Assembly (NCBI RefSeq): GCF_022533585.1
Contig: NZ_CP092827.1
Coordinates: forward strand, 311,001-375,000
Direction: 5' to 3'
Length of the DNA: 64,000 nt
Origin: Pseudomonas sp. LS.1a
Lineage (GTDB): Bacteria > Pseudomonadota > Gammaproteobacteria > Pseudomonadales > Pseudomonadaceae
The number at the start of each line of letters is the position of its first letter. Position 1 is the first letter of the stretch. Positions 28,334 to 36,766 of this stretch are shown piece after piece. A program made the translations under genes and the position numbers. The notes below the pieces were generated by a model. The model was not told the DNA's origin, searched no databases, and saw only the letters and a list, made by a program, of their open reading frames with translations.

Positions 28334-28669
28334 ATGTTGCATATTTTCTGTCCCCACTGCGGCGAGCTGCGCTCCGAAGAAGAGTTCCACGCCTCTGGCC
28401 AGGCGCACATCGCCCGCCCGCTGGACCCTAACGCCTGCTCCGACGAGGAGTGGGGTACCTACATGTTCTACCGTGACAACCCACGCGGTATTCACCACGA
28501 ACTGTGGGACCACGTTGCCGGCTGCCGCCAGTACTTCAACGTCACCCGTGACACCGTGACCTACGAAATTCTGGAAACCTACAAGATTGGCGAGAAGCCG
28601 CAAGTGACCGCCAGCGGCAAGCAAAGCAGCGCTGCGTCGACCGTCAAAGGCCAAGGGGAAAAAGTATGA
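28334..28669 (+). CDS. soxD: sarcosine oxidase delta subunit
   Basis: 111 residues starting MLHIFCPHCGELRSEEEFH, the zinc-binding N-terminus of the family, followed by the conserved WDHVAGCRQYFNVTRDT. It is 14 bases after soxB, and its stop overlaps the soxA start (ATGA). The last 20 residues, rich in Ser, Lys and Gly, look like a flexible tail. Confidence 0.95.
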   Translation: MLHIFCPHCGELRSEEEFHASGQAHIARPLDPNACSDEEWGTYMFYRDNPRGIHHELWDHVAGCRQYFNVTRDTVTYEILETYKIGEKPQVTASGKQSSAASTVKGQGEKV

Positions 28670-31600
28670 GCCAGACCTATCGCCTCGCCAGCGGCGGCCG
28701 TATCGACCGCAGCAAGGTCCTGAACTTCAGCTTCAACGGCAAGACCTACCAGGGTTATGCCGGTGACAGCCTGGCCGCCGCGTTGCTGGCCAACGGCGTC
28801 GACATCGTCGGCCGCAGCTTCAAGTATTCGCGTCCACGCGGCATCATCGCCGCCGGTACCGAAGAGCCGAACGCCATCCTGCAGATCGGCTCCAGCGAAG
28901 CCACCCAGATCCCCAACGTGCGTGCCACCCAGCAGGCGCTGTACGCAGGTCTGGTAGCCACCAGCACCAACGGCTGGCCGAACGTCAACAACGACGTCAT
29001 GGGCATCCTTGGCAAGGTGGGCGGCAGCATGATGCCGCCGGGCTTCTACTACAAAACCTTCATGTACCCGAAATCGTTCTGGATGACTTACGAGAAGTAC
29101 ATCCGCAAAGCCGCCGGCCTTGGCCGCGCGCCGCTGCAGAACGACCCGGACAGCTACGACTACATGAACCAGCACTGCGACGTGCTGATCGTCGGCGCCG
29201 GCCCTGCTGGCCTGGCCGCCGCACTGGCCGCTGCCCGCAGCGGTGCCCGCGTGATCCTGGCTGACGAGCAGGAAGAGTTCGGCGGCAGCCTGCTCGACAC
29301 CCGCGAAACCCTCGACGGCAAGCCTGCTACCGATTGGGTCAACGCCGTGGTCAAGGAGCTGGAAAGCCTGCCGGAAGTGACCCTGCTGCCACGTGCCACG
29401 GTCAACGGCTACCACGACCATAACTTCCTGACCATCCACGAGCGCCTCACCGACCACCTCGGCGACCGCGCCCCGATCGGCCAGGTTCGCCACCGCGTGC
29501 ACCGCGTGCGTGCCAAGCGCGTAGTGCTGGCTGCCGGCGCTCACGAGCGCCCGCTGGTGTACGGCAACAACGACGTGCCGGGCAACATGCTGGCTGGCGC
29601 CGTGTCCACCTACGTACGCCGTTACGGCGTGGCCCCGGGCCGCAAGCTGGTGCTGTCGACCAACAACGACCACGCCTACCGCGCCGCGCTGGACTGGCAC
29701 GACGCCGGCCTGCAAGTGGTCGCCATCGCCGACGCCCGTCACAACCCGCGTGGCTCGCTGGTCGAAGAAGCGCGTGCCAAAGGCATCCGCATCCTCACCT
29801 CCAGCGCCGTGATCGAGGCCAAGGGCAGCAAGCATGTTACCGGCGCCCGTGTGGCCGCCATCGACGTGCAGGCACACAAGGTCACCAGCCCTGGCGAAAC
29901 CCTCGAGTGCGACCTGATCGCCACCTCCGGCGGTTACAGCCCGATCGTGCACCTGGCTTCGCACCTGGGCGGTCGCCCGGTATGGCGTGAAGACATCCTC
30001 GGCTTCGTGCCGGGCGATGCTCCGCAGAAACGCGAATGCGTGGGTGGCATCAACGGCGTCTACGCCCTGGGCGACGTGATCGCCGATGGCTTCGAAGGCG
30101 GCGTTCGCGCAGCCACCGAAGCAGGCTTCAAGGCCACCGTTGGCAGCCTGCCGAAAACCGTTGCACGCAAGGAAGAGGCCACTGTGGCGCTGTTCCAGGT
30201 GCCGCACGACAAAGGCACTGCCCGTGCACCCAAGCAGTTCGTTGACCAGCAGAACGACGTCACCGCAGCCGCCATCGAACTGGCCACCCGCGAAGGCTTC
30301 GAGTCGGTCGAGCACGTGAAACGCTACACCGCGCTGGGCTTCGGTACCGACCAGGGCAAATTGGGCAACATCAACGGCCTGGCCATTGCCGCCCGTTCGA
30401 TCGGCATCACCATCCCGGAAATGGGCACCACCATGTTCCGTCCCAACTACACGCCGGTTACCTTCGGCGCGGTAGCGGGCCGTCACTGTGGTCACCTGTT
30501 CGAGCCCGTACGCTTCACCGCCCTGCATGCCTGGCACGTGAAGAACGGCGCCGAGTTCGAAGATGTCGGCCAGTGGAAGCGCCCATGGTACTTCCCGAAA
30601 GCCGGTGAAGACATCCACGCCGCCGTGGCCCGTGAATGCAAGGCCGTGCGCGACAGCGTGGGCCTGCTGGACGCCTCGACCCTGGGCAAGATCGACATCC
30701 AGGGCCCGGATGCGCGTGAGTTCCTCAACCGCATCTACACCAACGCCTGGACCAAGCTCGACGTGGGCAAGGCCCGCTATGGCCTGATGTGCAAGGAAGA
30801 CGGCATGGTCTTCGACGACGGCGTAACCGCCTGCGTCGGCGACAACCACTTCATCATGACCACCACCACTGGTGGCGCCGCCCGCGTGCTGCAGTGGATG
30901 GAGCTGTACCACCAGACCGAATGGCCGGAACTGAAGGTGTACTTCACCTCGGTCACCGACCACTGGGCCACCATGACCCTGTCCGGCCCTAACAGCCGCA
31001 AGCTGCTCAGCGAGCTGACCGACATCGACATGGACAAGGAAGCCTTCCCGTTCATGACCTGGAAAGAAGGCAACGTCGGCGGCGTACCGGCCCGGGTGTT
31101 CCGAATCTCGTTCACCGGCGAGCTGTCGTACGAAGTCAACGTACAGGCCAACTACGCCATGGGCGTGCTGGAACAGATCATCGAGGCAGGCAAGAAGTAC
31201 AACCTGACCCCGTACGGCACCGAGACCATGCACGTACTGCGTGCCGAGAAGGGCTTCATCATCGTTGGCCAGGACACTGACGGCTCGATGACCCCGGATG
31301 ACCTGAACATGAGCTGGTGCGTGGGCCGCAACAAGCCGTATTCGTGGATCGGTCTGCGTGGCATGAACCGCGAAGACTGCGTGCGCGAAAACCGCAAGCA
31401 GCTGGTGGGCCTGAAGCCGGTCGACCCGACCAAGTGGCTGCCGGAAGGCGCCCAGCTGGTGTTCGACCCGAAACAGCCAATCCCGATGGACATGGTTGGC
31501 CACGTCACCTCCAGCTACGCGTCCAACTCCCTGGGCTACTCGTTCGCCATGGGTGTGGTCAAGGGCGGCCTCAAGCGCATGGGCGAGCGCGTGTACTCGC

Positions 31601-31683
31601 CACAGGCGGATGGCAGCGTGATCGAGGCGGAGATCGTGTCTTCGGTGTTCTTCGATCCGAAGGGTGAGCGGCAGAACGTTTGA
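28666..31683 (+). CDS. soxA: sarcosine oxidase alpha subunit
   Basis: 1005 residues, full length. Order of parts: an N-terminal ferredoxin-like segment (FNGKTYQGYAGDSLAAALLA), an NAD/FAD domain (DVLIVGAGPAGLAAALAAARSG near residue 170), FAD/NAD core with LAAGAHERPLVYGNNDVPG, and a C-terminal GcvT-like tetrahydrofolate domain (RDSVGLLDASTLGKIDIQGPD; FTGELSYEVNV). It carries the NAD+ and folate sites of heterotetrameric sarcosine oxidase. Confidence 0.96.
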   Translation: MSQTYRLASGGRIDRSKVLNFSFNGKTYQGYAGDSLAAALLANGVDIVGRSFKYSRPRGIIAAGTEEPNAILQIGSSEATQIPNVRATQQALYAGLVATSTNGWPNVNNDVMGILGKVGGSMMPPGFYYKTFMYPKSFWMTYEKYIRKAAGLGRAPLQNDPDSYDYMNQHCDVLIVGAGPAGLAAALAAARSGARVILADEQEEFGGSLLDTRETLDGKPATDWVNAVVKELESLPEVTLLPRATVNGYHDHNFLTIHERLTDHLGDRAPIGQVRHRVHRVRAKRVVLAAGAHERPLVYGNNDVPGNMLAGAVSTYVRRYGVAPGRKLVLSTNNDHAYRAALDWHDAGLQVVAIADARHNPRGSLVEEARAKGIRILTSSAVIEAKGSKHVTGARVAAIDVQAHKVTSPGETLECDLIATSGGYSPIVHLASHLGGRPVWREDILGFVPGDAPQKRECVGGINGVYALGDVIADGFEGGVRAATEAGFKATVGSLPKTVARKEEATVALFQVPHDKGTARAPKQFVDQQNDVTAAAIELATREGFESVEHVKRYTALGFGTDQGKLGNINGLAIAARSIGITIPEMGTTMFRPNYTPVTFGAVAGRHCGHLFEPVRFTALHAWHVKNGAEFEDVGQWKRPWYFPKAGEDIHAAVARECKAVRDSVGLLDASTLGKIDIQGPDAREFLNRIYTNAWTKLDVGKARYGLMCKEDGMVFDDGVTACVGDNHFIMTTTTGGAARVLQWMELYHQTEWPELKVYFTSVTDHWATMTLSGPNSRKLLSELTDIDMDKEAFPFMTWKEGNVGGVPARVFRISFTGELSYEVNVQANYAMGVLEQIIEAGKKYNLTPYGTETMHVLRAEKGFIIVGQDTDGSMTPDDLNMSWCVGRNKPYSWIGLRGMNREDCVRENRKQLVGLKPVDPTKWLPEGAQLVFDPKQPIPMDMVGHVTSSYASNSLGYSFAMGVVKGGLKRMGERVYSPQADGSVIEAEIVSSVFFDPKGERQNV

Positions 31684-31718
31684 GGCTTCACCGGTAGCTC
31701 TGATTGGAATGCGACCTC

Positions 31719-31790
31719 TGTGGGAGCGGGTTCACCCGCGAATGCGATGGTGAATTCACCACCCTCTTCGCGGGTAAACCCGCTCCCACA
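31719..31790. repeat. REP inverted pair inside the sox operon
   Basis: 24-base arms (31719-31742 TTCACCC, 31767-31790 TTTACCC) with a GGTGAATTCACC palindrome in the loop. It separates soxA from soxG, otherwise tightly packed operon neighbours. Confidence 0.9.
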
Positions 31791-31865
31791 CGGGGTCTCC
31801 TCAGTCTGTGACTACAGGTTCTACCTCAGGTCTTCGCGATCAACAGAATTCAAGGCAGGTAAGAA

Positions 31866-32497
31866 ATGAGCGCTATCAACGTCTTCCAGCAAAACCCCGG
31901 CGCCGAGGCCAAGGCCCAGTCGCCACTGCACCACGCCGACCTGGCCAGCCTGGTTGGCAAAGGCCGCAAGAACGCAGGCGTGACCCTGCGTGAACGCAAG
32001 TTCCTCGGCCACCTGACCCTCCGTGGCGACGGCCACGACCCGGAATTTGCCGCCGGCGTGCACAAGGCCCTGGGCCTGGAGCTGCCAGTGGCCCTGACCG
32101 TGGTCGCCAACAACGAAATGTCGCTGCAATGGATGGGGCCGGACGAGTGGCTGCTGATCGTCCCGGGGGCCAGGAGTTTGCCGTCGAGCAGAAGCTGCGC
32201 GCGGCCCTCGAAGGCCAGCACATCCAGGTGGTCAATGTCAGCGGCGGGCAGAGCCTGCTGGAGCTGCGCGGCCCGAACGTGCGCGAAGTGCTGATGAAGT
32301 CCACCAGCTATGATGTTCACCCGAACAACTTCCCGGTGGGCAAGGCTGTCGGCACCGTGTTCGCCAAGTCGCAACTGGTGATCCGCCGTACCGCCGAAGA
32401 CACCTGGGAGCTGGTGATTCGCCGCAGCTTCGCCGACTACTGGTGGCTGTGGCTGCAGGACGCTTCGGCCGAGTACGGCCTGAGCATCGAGGCTTAA
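31866..32497 (+). CDS. soxG: sarcosine oxidase gamma subunit (frame broken)
   Basis: About 210 residues after repair. The N-terminal part reads MSAINVFQQNPGAEAKAQSP... and holds SLQWMGPDEWLLI; the second part holds EQKLRAALEGQHIQVVNVSGG and the C-terminal RRSFADYWWLWLQDASAEYG, typical of SoxG. The frame shifts at G5 32165-32169: one missing G turns PGGQEFAVEQ into a false frame. Likely a sequence error. It follows the REP-containing gap after soxA and precedes purU by 11 bases. Confidence 0.9.
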
Positions 32498-32508
32498 GGA
32501 GAGCGAAC

Positions 32509-33366
32509 ATGAGTCGGGCACCGGATACCTGGATTCTCACCGCCGACTGCCCGAGCATGCTCGGCACCGTCGACGTGGTGACGCGTTACCTCTTCGAGCA
32601 GCGCTGCTACGTGACGGAGCACCACTCCTTCGATGACCGGCTGTCGGGGCGTTTCTTCATTCGCGTGGAGTTCCGCCAGCCGGACGATTTCGACGAGGCA
32701 GGCTTCCGTGCCGGCCTCGCCGAGCGCAGCGATGCGTTCGGCATGGCGTTCGAGCTGACTGCACCGAATCACCGGCCCAAGGTGGTGATCATGGTGTCCA
32801 AGGCCGACCACTGCCTGAACGACCTGCTGTATCGCCAGCGCATCGGTCAGTTGGCCATGGACGTGGTCGCGGTGGTGTCCAACCACCCTGATCTGGAGCC
32901 CCTGGCGCACTGGCACAAGATCCCTTACTACCACTTCGCCCTCGACCCCAAGGACAAGGCTGGGCAAGAGCGCAAGGTACTGCAGGTGATCGAGGAAACC
33001 GGCGCCGAGCTGGTGATTCTTGCGCGTTATATGCAGGTGCTGTCGCCCGAGTTGTGCCGGCGCCTGGATGGCTGGGCGATCAACATTCACCACTCGTTGC
33101 TACCAGGGTTCAAGGGCGCCAAGCCGTACCACCAGGCGTACAACAAGGGCGTGAAGATGGTCGGTGCCACGGCGCACTACATCAACAACGACCTCGACGA
33201 AGGGCCGATCATTGCCCAGGGTGTCGAGGTGGTGGACCACAGCCATTACCCCGAAGATCTGATTGCCAAAGGGAGGGACATCGAATGCCTGACCTTGGCG
33301 CGAGCGGTGGGGTATCACATCGAGCGGCGGGTGTTCCTCAACGCCAACCGGACGGTCGTTCTCTAG
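32509..33366 (+). CDS. purU: formyltetrahydrofolate deformylase
   Basis: 285 residues: an N-terminal ACT domain (WILTADCPSMLGTVDVVTRY) and a C-terminal formyltransferase-fold hydrolase domain with NIHHSLLPGFKGAKPYHQAY and the conserved HYINNDLDEGPIIAQ. It hydrolyses 10-formyl-tetrahydrofolate to formate and tetrahydrofolate. In this operon it regenerates tetrahydrofolate after sarcosine demethylation. Start chosen at ATG 32509. Confidence 0.95.
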   Translation: MSRAPDTWILTADCPSMLGTVDVVTRYLFEQRCYVTEHHSFDDRLSGRFFIRVEFRQPDDFDEAGFRAGLAERSDAFGMAFELTAPNHRPKVVIMVSKADHCLNDLLYRQRIGQLAMDVVAVVSNHPDLEPLAHWHKIPYYHFALDPKDKAGQERKVLQVIEETGAELVILARYMQVLSPELCRRLDGWAINIHHSLLPGFKGAKPYHQAYNKGVKMVGATAHYINNDLDEGPIIAQGVEVVDHSHYPEDLIAKGRDIECLTLARAVGYHIERRVFLNANRTVVL

Positions 33367-33382
33367 CGCCTGTTCCGGCCTC

Positions 33383-33464
33383 TTCGCGGGCGCGCCCGCT
33401 CCCACAGGTAAAGTGACCGTCCTGAAGGTTACGCAATACCTGTGGGAGCGGGCGTGCCCGCGAA
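33383..33464. repeat. REP inverted pair
   Basis: 28-base arms (33383-33410 and 33437-33464), GTGCCC/GCGCCC version, between purU and fdhA. Confidence 0.9.
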
Positions 33465-33635
33465 TGGCCCCACCATTTTTCCCTTGCCGCTAAAAGGCAT
33501 CTCCCTGTCGCTCCCAGTCAGTGCATCCCGCCCCATCAGGCCCACAATTCCCCTCATTCCAGAAACACATGCCGCCCACGGATGGCGGCGCGTTCAACCA
33601 CCGCTGCATAAATATAAATCAAGCGAGGTAAGAGC

Positions 33636-34835
33636 ATGTCTGGCAATCGTGGAGTGGTATATCTCGGCGCCGGCAAGGTCGAGGTGCAGAAGATCGACTA
33701 CCCGAAAATGCAGGACCCACGCGGCAAGAAGATCGAGCACGGCGTGATCCTGAAGGTGGTCTCCACCAACATCTGCGGCTCCGACCAACACATGGTCCGC
33801 GGCCGCACCACTGCCCAGGTCGGCCTGGTCCTGGGCCACGAAATCACCGGTGAAATCGTCGAAAAAGGCCGCGATGTCGAGCGCATGCAGATCGGCGACC
33901 TGGTCTCGGTACCCTTCAACGTCGCTTGTGGCCGTTGCCGCTCCTGCAAAGAGATGCACACCGGTGTCTGCCTCACCGTCAACCCGGCCCGCGCCGGCGG
34001 TGCCTACGGCTACGTCGACATGGGCGACTGGACCGGTGGCCAGGCCGAATACGTGCTGGTGCCGTACGCCGACTTCAACCTGCTGAAACTGCCCGAGCGC
34101 GACAAGGCCATGGAGAAGATCCGTGACCTGACCTGCCTGTCCGACATCCTGCCGACCGGCTACCACGGTGCCGTGACTGCCGGTGTCGGCCCGGGCAGCA
34201 CCGTCTACGTCGCCGGTGCCGGCCCGGTTGGCCTGGCCGCCGCTGCTTCGGCGCGCCTGCTGGGCGCTGCCTGCGTGATCGTTGGCGACCTCAACCAGGC
34301 CCGCCTGGCCCACGCCAAGTCCCAGGGCTTCGAAGTGGTCGACCTGTCCAAGGACACCCCGCTGCATGAGCAGATCGTCGACATCCTCGGCGAGCCGGAA
34401 GTGGATTGCGCCATCGACGCCGTAGGCTTCGAGGCCCGCGGCCATGGCCACGAAGGGGCCAAGCATGAAGCGCCGGCCACCGTGCTGAACTCTCTGATGC
34501 AGGTTACCCGCGTTGCCGGCAACATCGGTATTCCGGGCCTGTACGTGACCGAAGACCCGGGCGCGGTGGATGCTGCCGCCAAGATCGGCGCGCTGAGCAT
34601 CCGCTTCGGCCTGGGCTGGGCCAAGTCGCACAGCTTCCACACCGGCCAGACCCCGACCATGAAGTACAACCGCCAACTGATGCAGGCGATCATGTGGGAT
34701 CGGATCAACATTGCCGAAGTGGTGGGAGTGCAGGTGATCAACCTGGATCAGGCGCCGGAAGGGTATGGCGAGTTTGATGCGGGTGTGCCGAAGAAGTTTG
34801 TGATCGACCCGCACAAGATGTGGGGGGCGGCGTAA
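33636..34835 (+). CDS. fdhA: glutathione-independent formaldehyde dehydrogenase
   Basis: 399-residue zinc medium-chain dehydrogenase. Catalytic zinc ligands: CGSDQHM and GHEITGEI. Structural zinc Cys: CGRCRSCKEMHTGVC. Nucleotide site: VYVAGAGPVGLAAAASA. It matches the P. putida enzyme with tightly bound NAD that converts formaldehyde to formate without glutathione. It removes formaldehyde made by the betaine and dimethylglycine demethylations. It lies 270 bases after purU and probably has its own promoter. Followed by a strong terminator. Confidence 0.95.
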   Translation: MSGNRGVVYLGAGKVEVQKIDYPKMQDPRGKKIEHGVILKVVSTNICGSDQHMVRGRTTAQVGLVLGHEITGEIVEKGRDVERMQIGDLVSVPFNVACGRCRSCKEMHTGVCLTVNPARAGGAYGYVDMGDWTGGQAEYVLVPYADFNLLKLPERDKAMEKIRDLTCLSDILPTGYHGAVTAGVGPGSTVYVAGAGPVGLAAAASARLLGAACVIVGDLNQARLAHAKSQGFEVVDLSKDTPLHEQIVDILGEPEVDCAIDAVGFEARGHGHEGAKHEAPATVLNSLMQVTRVAGNIGIPGLYVTEDPGAVDAAAKIGALSIRFGLGWAKSHSFHTGQTPTMKYNRQLMQAIMWDRINIAEVVGVQVINLDQAPEGYGEFDAGVPKKFVIDPHKMWGAA

Positions 34836-34853
34836 CAACCGTCGTTAGACAAG

Positions 34854-34877
34854 AGCCCCTCGTATCGAGGGGCTTTT
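34854..34877 (+). terminator. rho-independent terminator after fdhA
   Basis: Stem AGCCCCTCG / CGAGGGGCT around TAT, followed by TTTTT. The opposite strand has an AAAAAG flank, so it can also stop the leftward rhs gene that ends at 34893. Confidence 0.9.
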
Positions 34878-34892
34878 TCATGGTAGTCCGTG

Positions 34893-35885
34893 TCAGTTGT
34901 TTGGGTTGGCACTCTGGTGCCTGCGCACACCTTCCATTAATGATGAAAGGCTAGATGCACTTGGGGCATGGTTGGAAATGATGCTGGCTCGTGGTGCACT
35001 TGGATCATAGTTGGAAATGATACTGGCTCGTGGTGCACTTGGATCATAGTTGGAAATGATGCTAGCCCGAGGTGCGCTCGGATCATAGTTGGAAATAATG
35101 CTGCCTCGGGGTGCTGTGGGGGCTAGTGATGCCTTTTCGGCAGCCAATAATTCTAGCGCAGATTTAAGCTTTTCTGTTGTTCTCTCCGCCTTTTCGACGA
35201 TTAGTGAAAGTTCGGAATTTGCTTTATGAATGTCATCTGCCATATCATCTAAGTAAGTGCGGAACGCCTTGTGCCCAGTCGCTCTATATACTGTGTGTCT
35301 ATTTTTTATGTGTTCTGGAGCCTTGTGTTGGAGTGCTTCAAGATTCTGTATGTAGTTGGTTTTTCCCTGTGCTCTATCGTTTAGCTTTCCAAGCTTTCTT
35401 TCGTAGTGAGAAACATTTTGGGCCGGTGTGCGGTTCTTTCGCATCATGTGACCGGTAGGGTCAGTATAGTTAATTGGGTCCCCTGCACAGTAGGCATATG
35501 GGTTGATCCAGCCCTTGTCGAAAGGAGAAAGTGTATCGGGGGAAAGAAAGCGCATAAGTATTGCCGAGTAGGCCCTGTAGCTGCCAAGAAGATATAATCC
35601 CGTTCGTTCTGCGCGCTCGCCATTGAAGCCCAATAGCGATCTGGACGAAGGTATAGTGGCTGCATTCCCATAAGGGGAGTAGCTATGTAACTCTGGGGGC
35701 GAGATGCCCTTTACGGCGGTCACGGACCCTTTAATGTCCACAGTCAGCAAATTGCAATATTCTGCGGAGTCCGATTGTCTCTCAGCAAGTGCAATCTGAA
35801 TACCTCGGAAAATCGAGCAGTTCCGTTTGCCAGTTTTTACAGTGGTAATTTTTTGATTCTGATAGAAATGCTTTTCGCTACTCAT
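34893..35885 (-). CDS. orphan RHS repeat-associated core protein with a 13-aa repeat tail
   Basis: 330 residues. The N-terminal half ends with an Rhs core: ELHSYSPYGNAATIPSS, LGFNGERAERTGLYLLGS, LMRFLSPDTLSPFDKGW, INPYAYCAGDPINYTDPTGH. After PTGH a variable tail begins (about 185 residues): charged and helical, then four 13-residue repeats of the type APRASIISNYDPS near the end. The gene is much AT-richer than its neighbours, as expected of a recently acquired or exchanged cassette. No immunity-like gene is next to it. A toxin function is possible but not shown. Start at 35885, weak ribosome site. Confidence 0.75.
   Translation of the reverse strand: MSSEKHFYQNQKITTVKTGKRNCSIFRGIQIALAERQSDSAEYCNLLTVDIKGSVTAVKGISPPELHSYSPYGNAATIPSSRSLLGFNGERAERTGLYLLGSYRAYSAILMRFLSPDTLSPFDKGWINPYAYCAGDPINYTDPTGHMMRKNRTPAQNVSHYERKLGKLNDRAQGKTNYIQNLEALQHKAPEHIKNRHTVYRATGHKAFRTYLDDMADDIHKANSELSLIVEKAERTTEKLKSALELLAAEKASLAPTAPRGSIISNYDPSAPRASIISNYDPSAPRASIISNYDPSAPRASIISNHAPSASSLSSLMEGVRRHQSANPNN
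34941..35100. repeat. 39-bp tandem repeat, four units, coding
   Basis: GTTGGAAAT recurs at 34971, 35010, 35049 and 35088, a period of exactly 39 bases. Units differ at a few positions. Translated leftward each unit gives 13 residues (APR[G/A]SIISN[Y/H][D/A]PS), so the repeat is in frame. Confidence 0.9.
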
Positions 35886-36113
35886 GGCGCATTTTCCGAT
35901 TCTCGAGAAAATTGTGTGCTGGACACGCTGACATTACCGAGTATCTGTTGGCTTGATCCGCGCCGCTACTGACAAAAATGCTAGGTCATTGCGTCAAGGC
36001 AGGCTTCCTGAGCTTTGGCTGAACACCTGATATCCGGCCCGGAACAACCGCTGAAAACAAGTGTCAAAACCCTCGTTTCCCAAAGGCCATCCCGGCCGAC
36101 GAGGTCCCTCCCG

Positions 36114-36689
36114 ATGAAAGCATTCACCCTGGCAACCCTGATGACCCTGGCCGCAAGCCCGGTGTTCGCCTTCAACCTCAGCGACGCCGCCAACGCCGTG
36201 TCTGCCATGCAGAACCAGCAACAGCAAGGCCAGGTGCAGGCGCCCGAGGCGCAGGCCAATTTGCTCAACACCTTGGGCAGCCAATTGAATATCACCCCCG
36301 AACAGGCCATTGGCGGGGCAGGGGCGATGTTGGGGCTGGCGCGCAATAACCTGAGCAGCGATGACTATGGGCAATTGACCAAGGCGGTGCCGGGGCTGGA
36401 CCTGCTTGCGGGGGCCAATGCACTGGGTGGCTTGAGTGGCCTGGGTGAGTTGCTGGGCAAGAACAGCGGGAGCCAGTCGGCCTTGAACAATGCGCTGGGC
36501 AGCAATGTGGAAAACCGCAGCGACCTGGACAATGCGTTCAAGGCGCTTGGGATGGATACCGGGATGATCGGGCAGTTTGCGCCGTTGCTGCTGCAGTACC
36601 TGGGGCAGCAGGGGATTGCCGGGGCGTTGTTGCAGAACCTGGGCAGCTTGTGGACTACCCCGGCGCCATTGACCCAACCTTCGGTCTGA
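36114..36689 (+). CDS. DUF2780 secreted protein
   Basis: 191 residues with a signal peptide (MKAFTLATLMTLAASPVFAF). The mature part is rich in Gln, Ala, Gly and Leu, with a repeated short-helix texture (LLNTLGSQLNITPEQAIGGAGAMLGLARNN) typical of DUF2780, a small family of Gram-negative periplasmic proteins of unknown role. Start chosen at ATG 36114 because the signal peptide begins there. No operon partner. Confidence 0.8.
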   Translation: MKAFTLATLMTLAASPVFAFNLSDAANAVSAMQNQQQQGQVQAPEAQANLLNTLGSQLNITPEQAIGGAGAMLGLARNNLSSDDYGQLTKAVPGLDLLAGANALGGLSGLGELLGKNSGSQSALNNALGSNVENRSDLDNAFKALGMDTGMIGQFAPLLLQYLGQQGIAGALLQNLGSLWTTPAPLTQPSV

Positions 36690-36710
36690 TCATTTTCTAA
36701 CACCAGTACC

Positions 36711-36742
36711 GGCCTCATCGCCGGCAAGCCGGCGATGGGGCC
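36711..36742. terminator. hairpin between converging DUF2780 and permease genes
   Basis: Near-perfect stem GGCC..ATCGCCGGC / GCCGGCGAT..GGCC around AA, in the 77-base gap between two converging stop codons. It is GC-rich with no T run, so it may be a short REP-like palindrome used as a terminator. Confidence 0.6.
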
Positions 36743-36766
36743 AGCACAGCCAGCGCAATTTTCAGG

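Noticed and set aside
34941..35100. CRISPR-like array
   Set aside because: The 39-base repeats are adjacent without spacers and in frame with the rhs gene.
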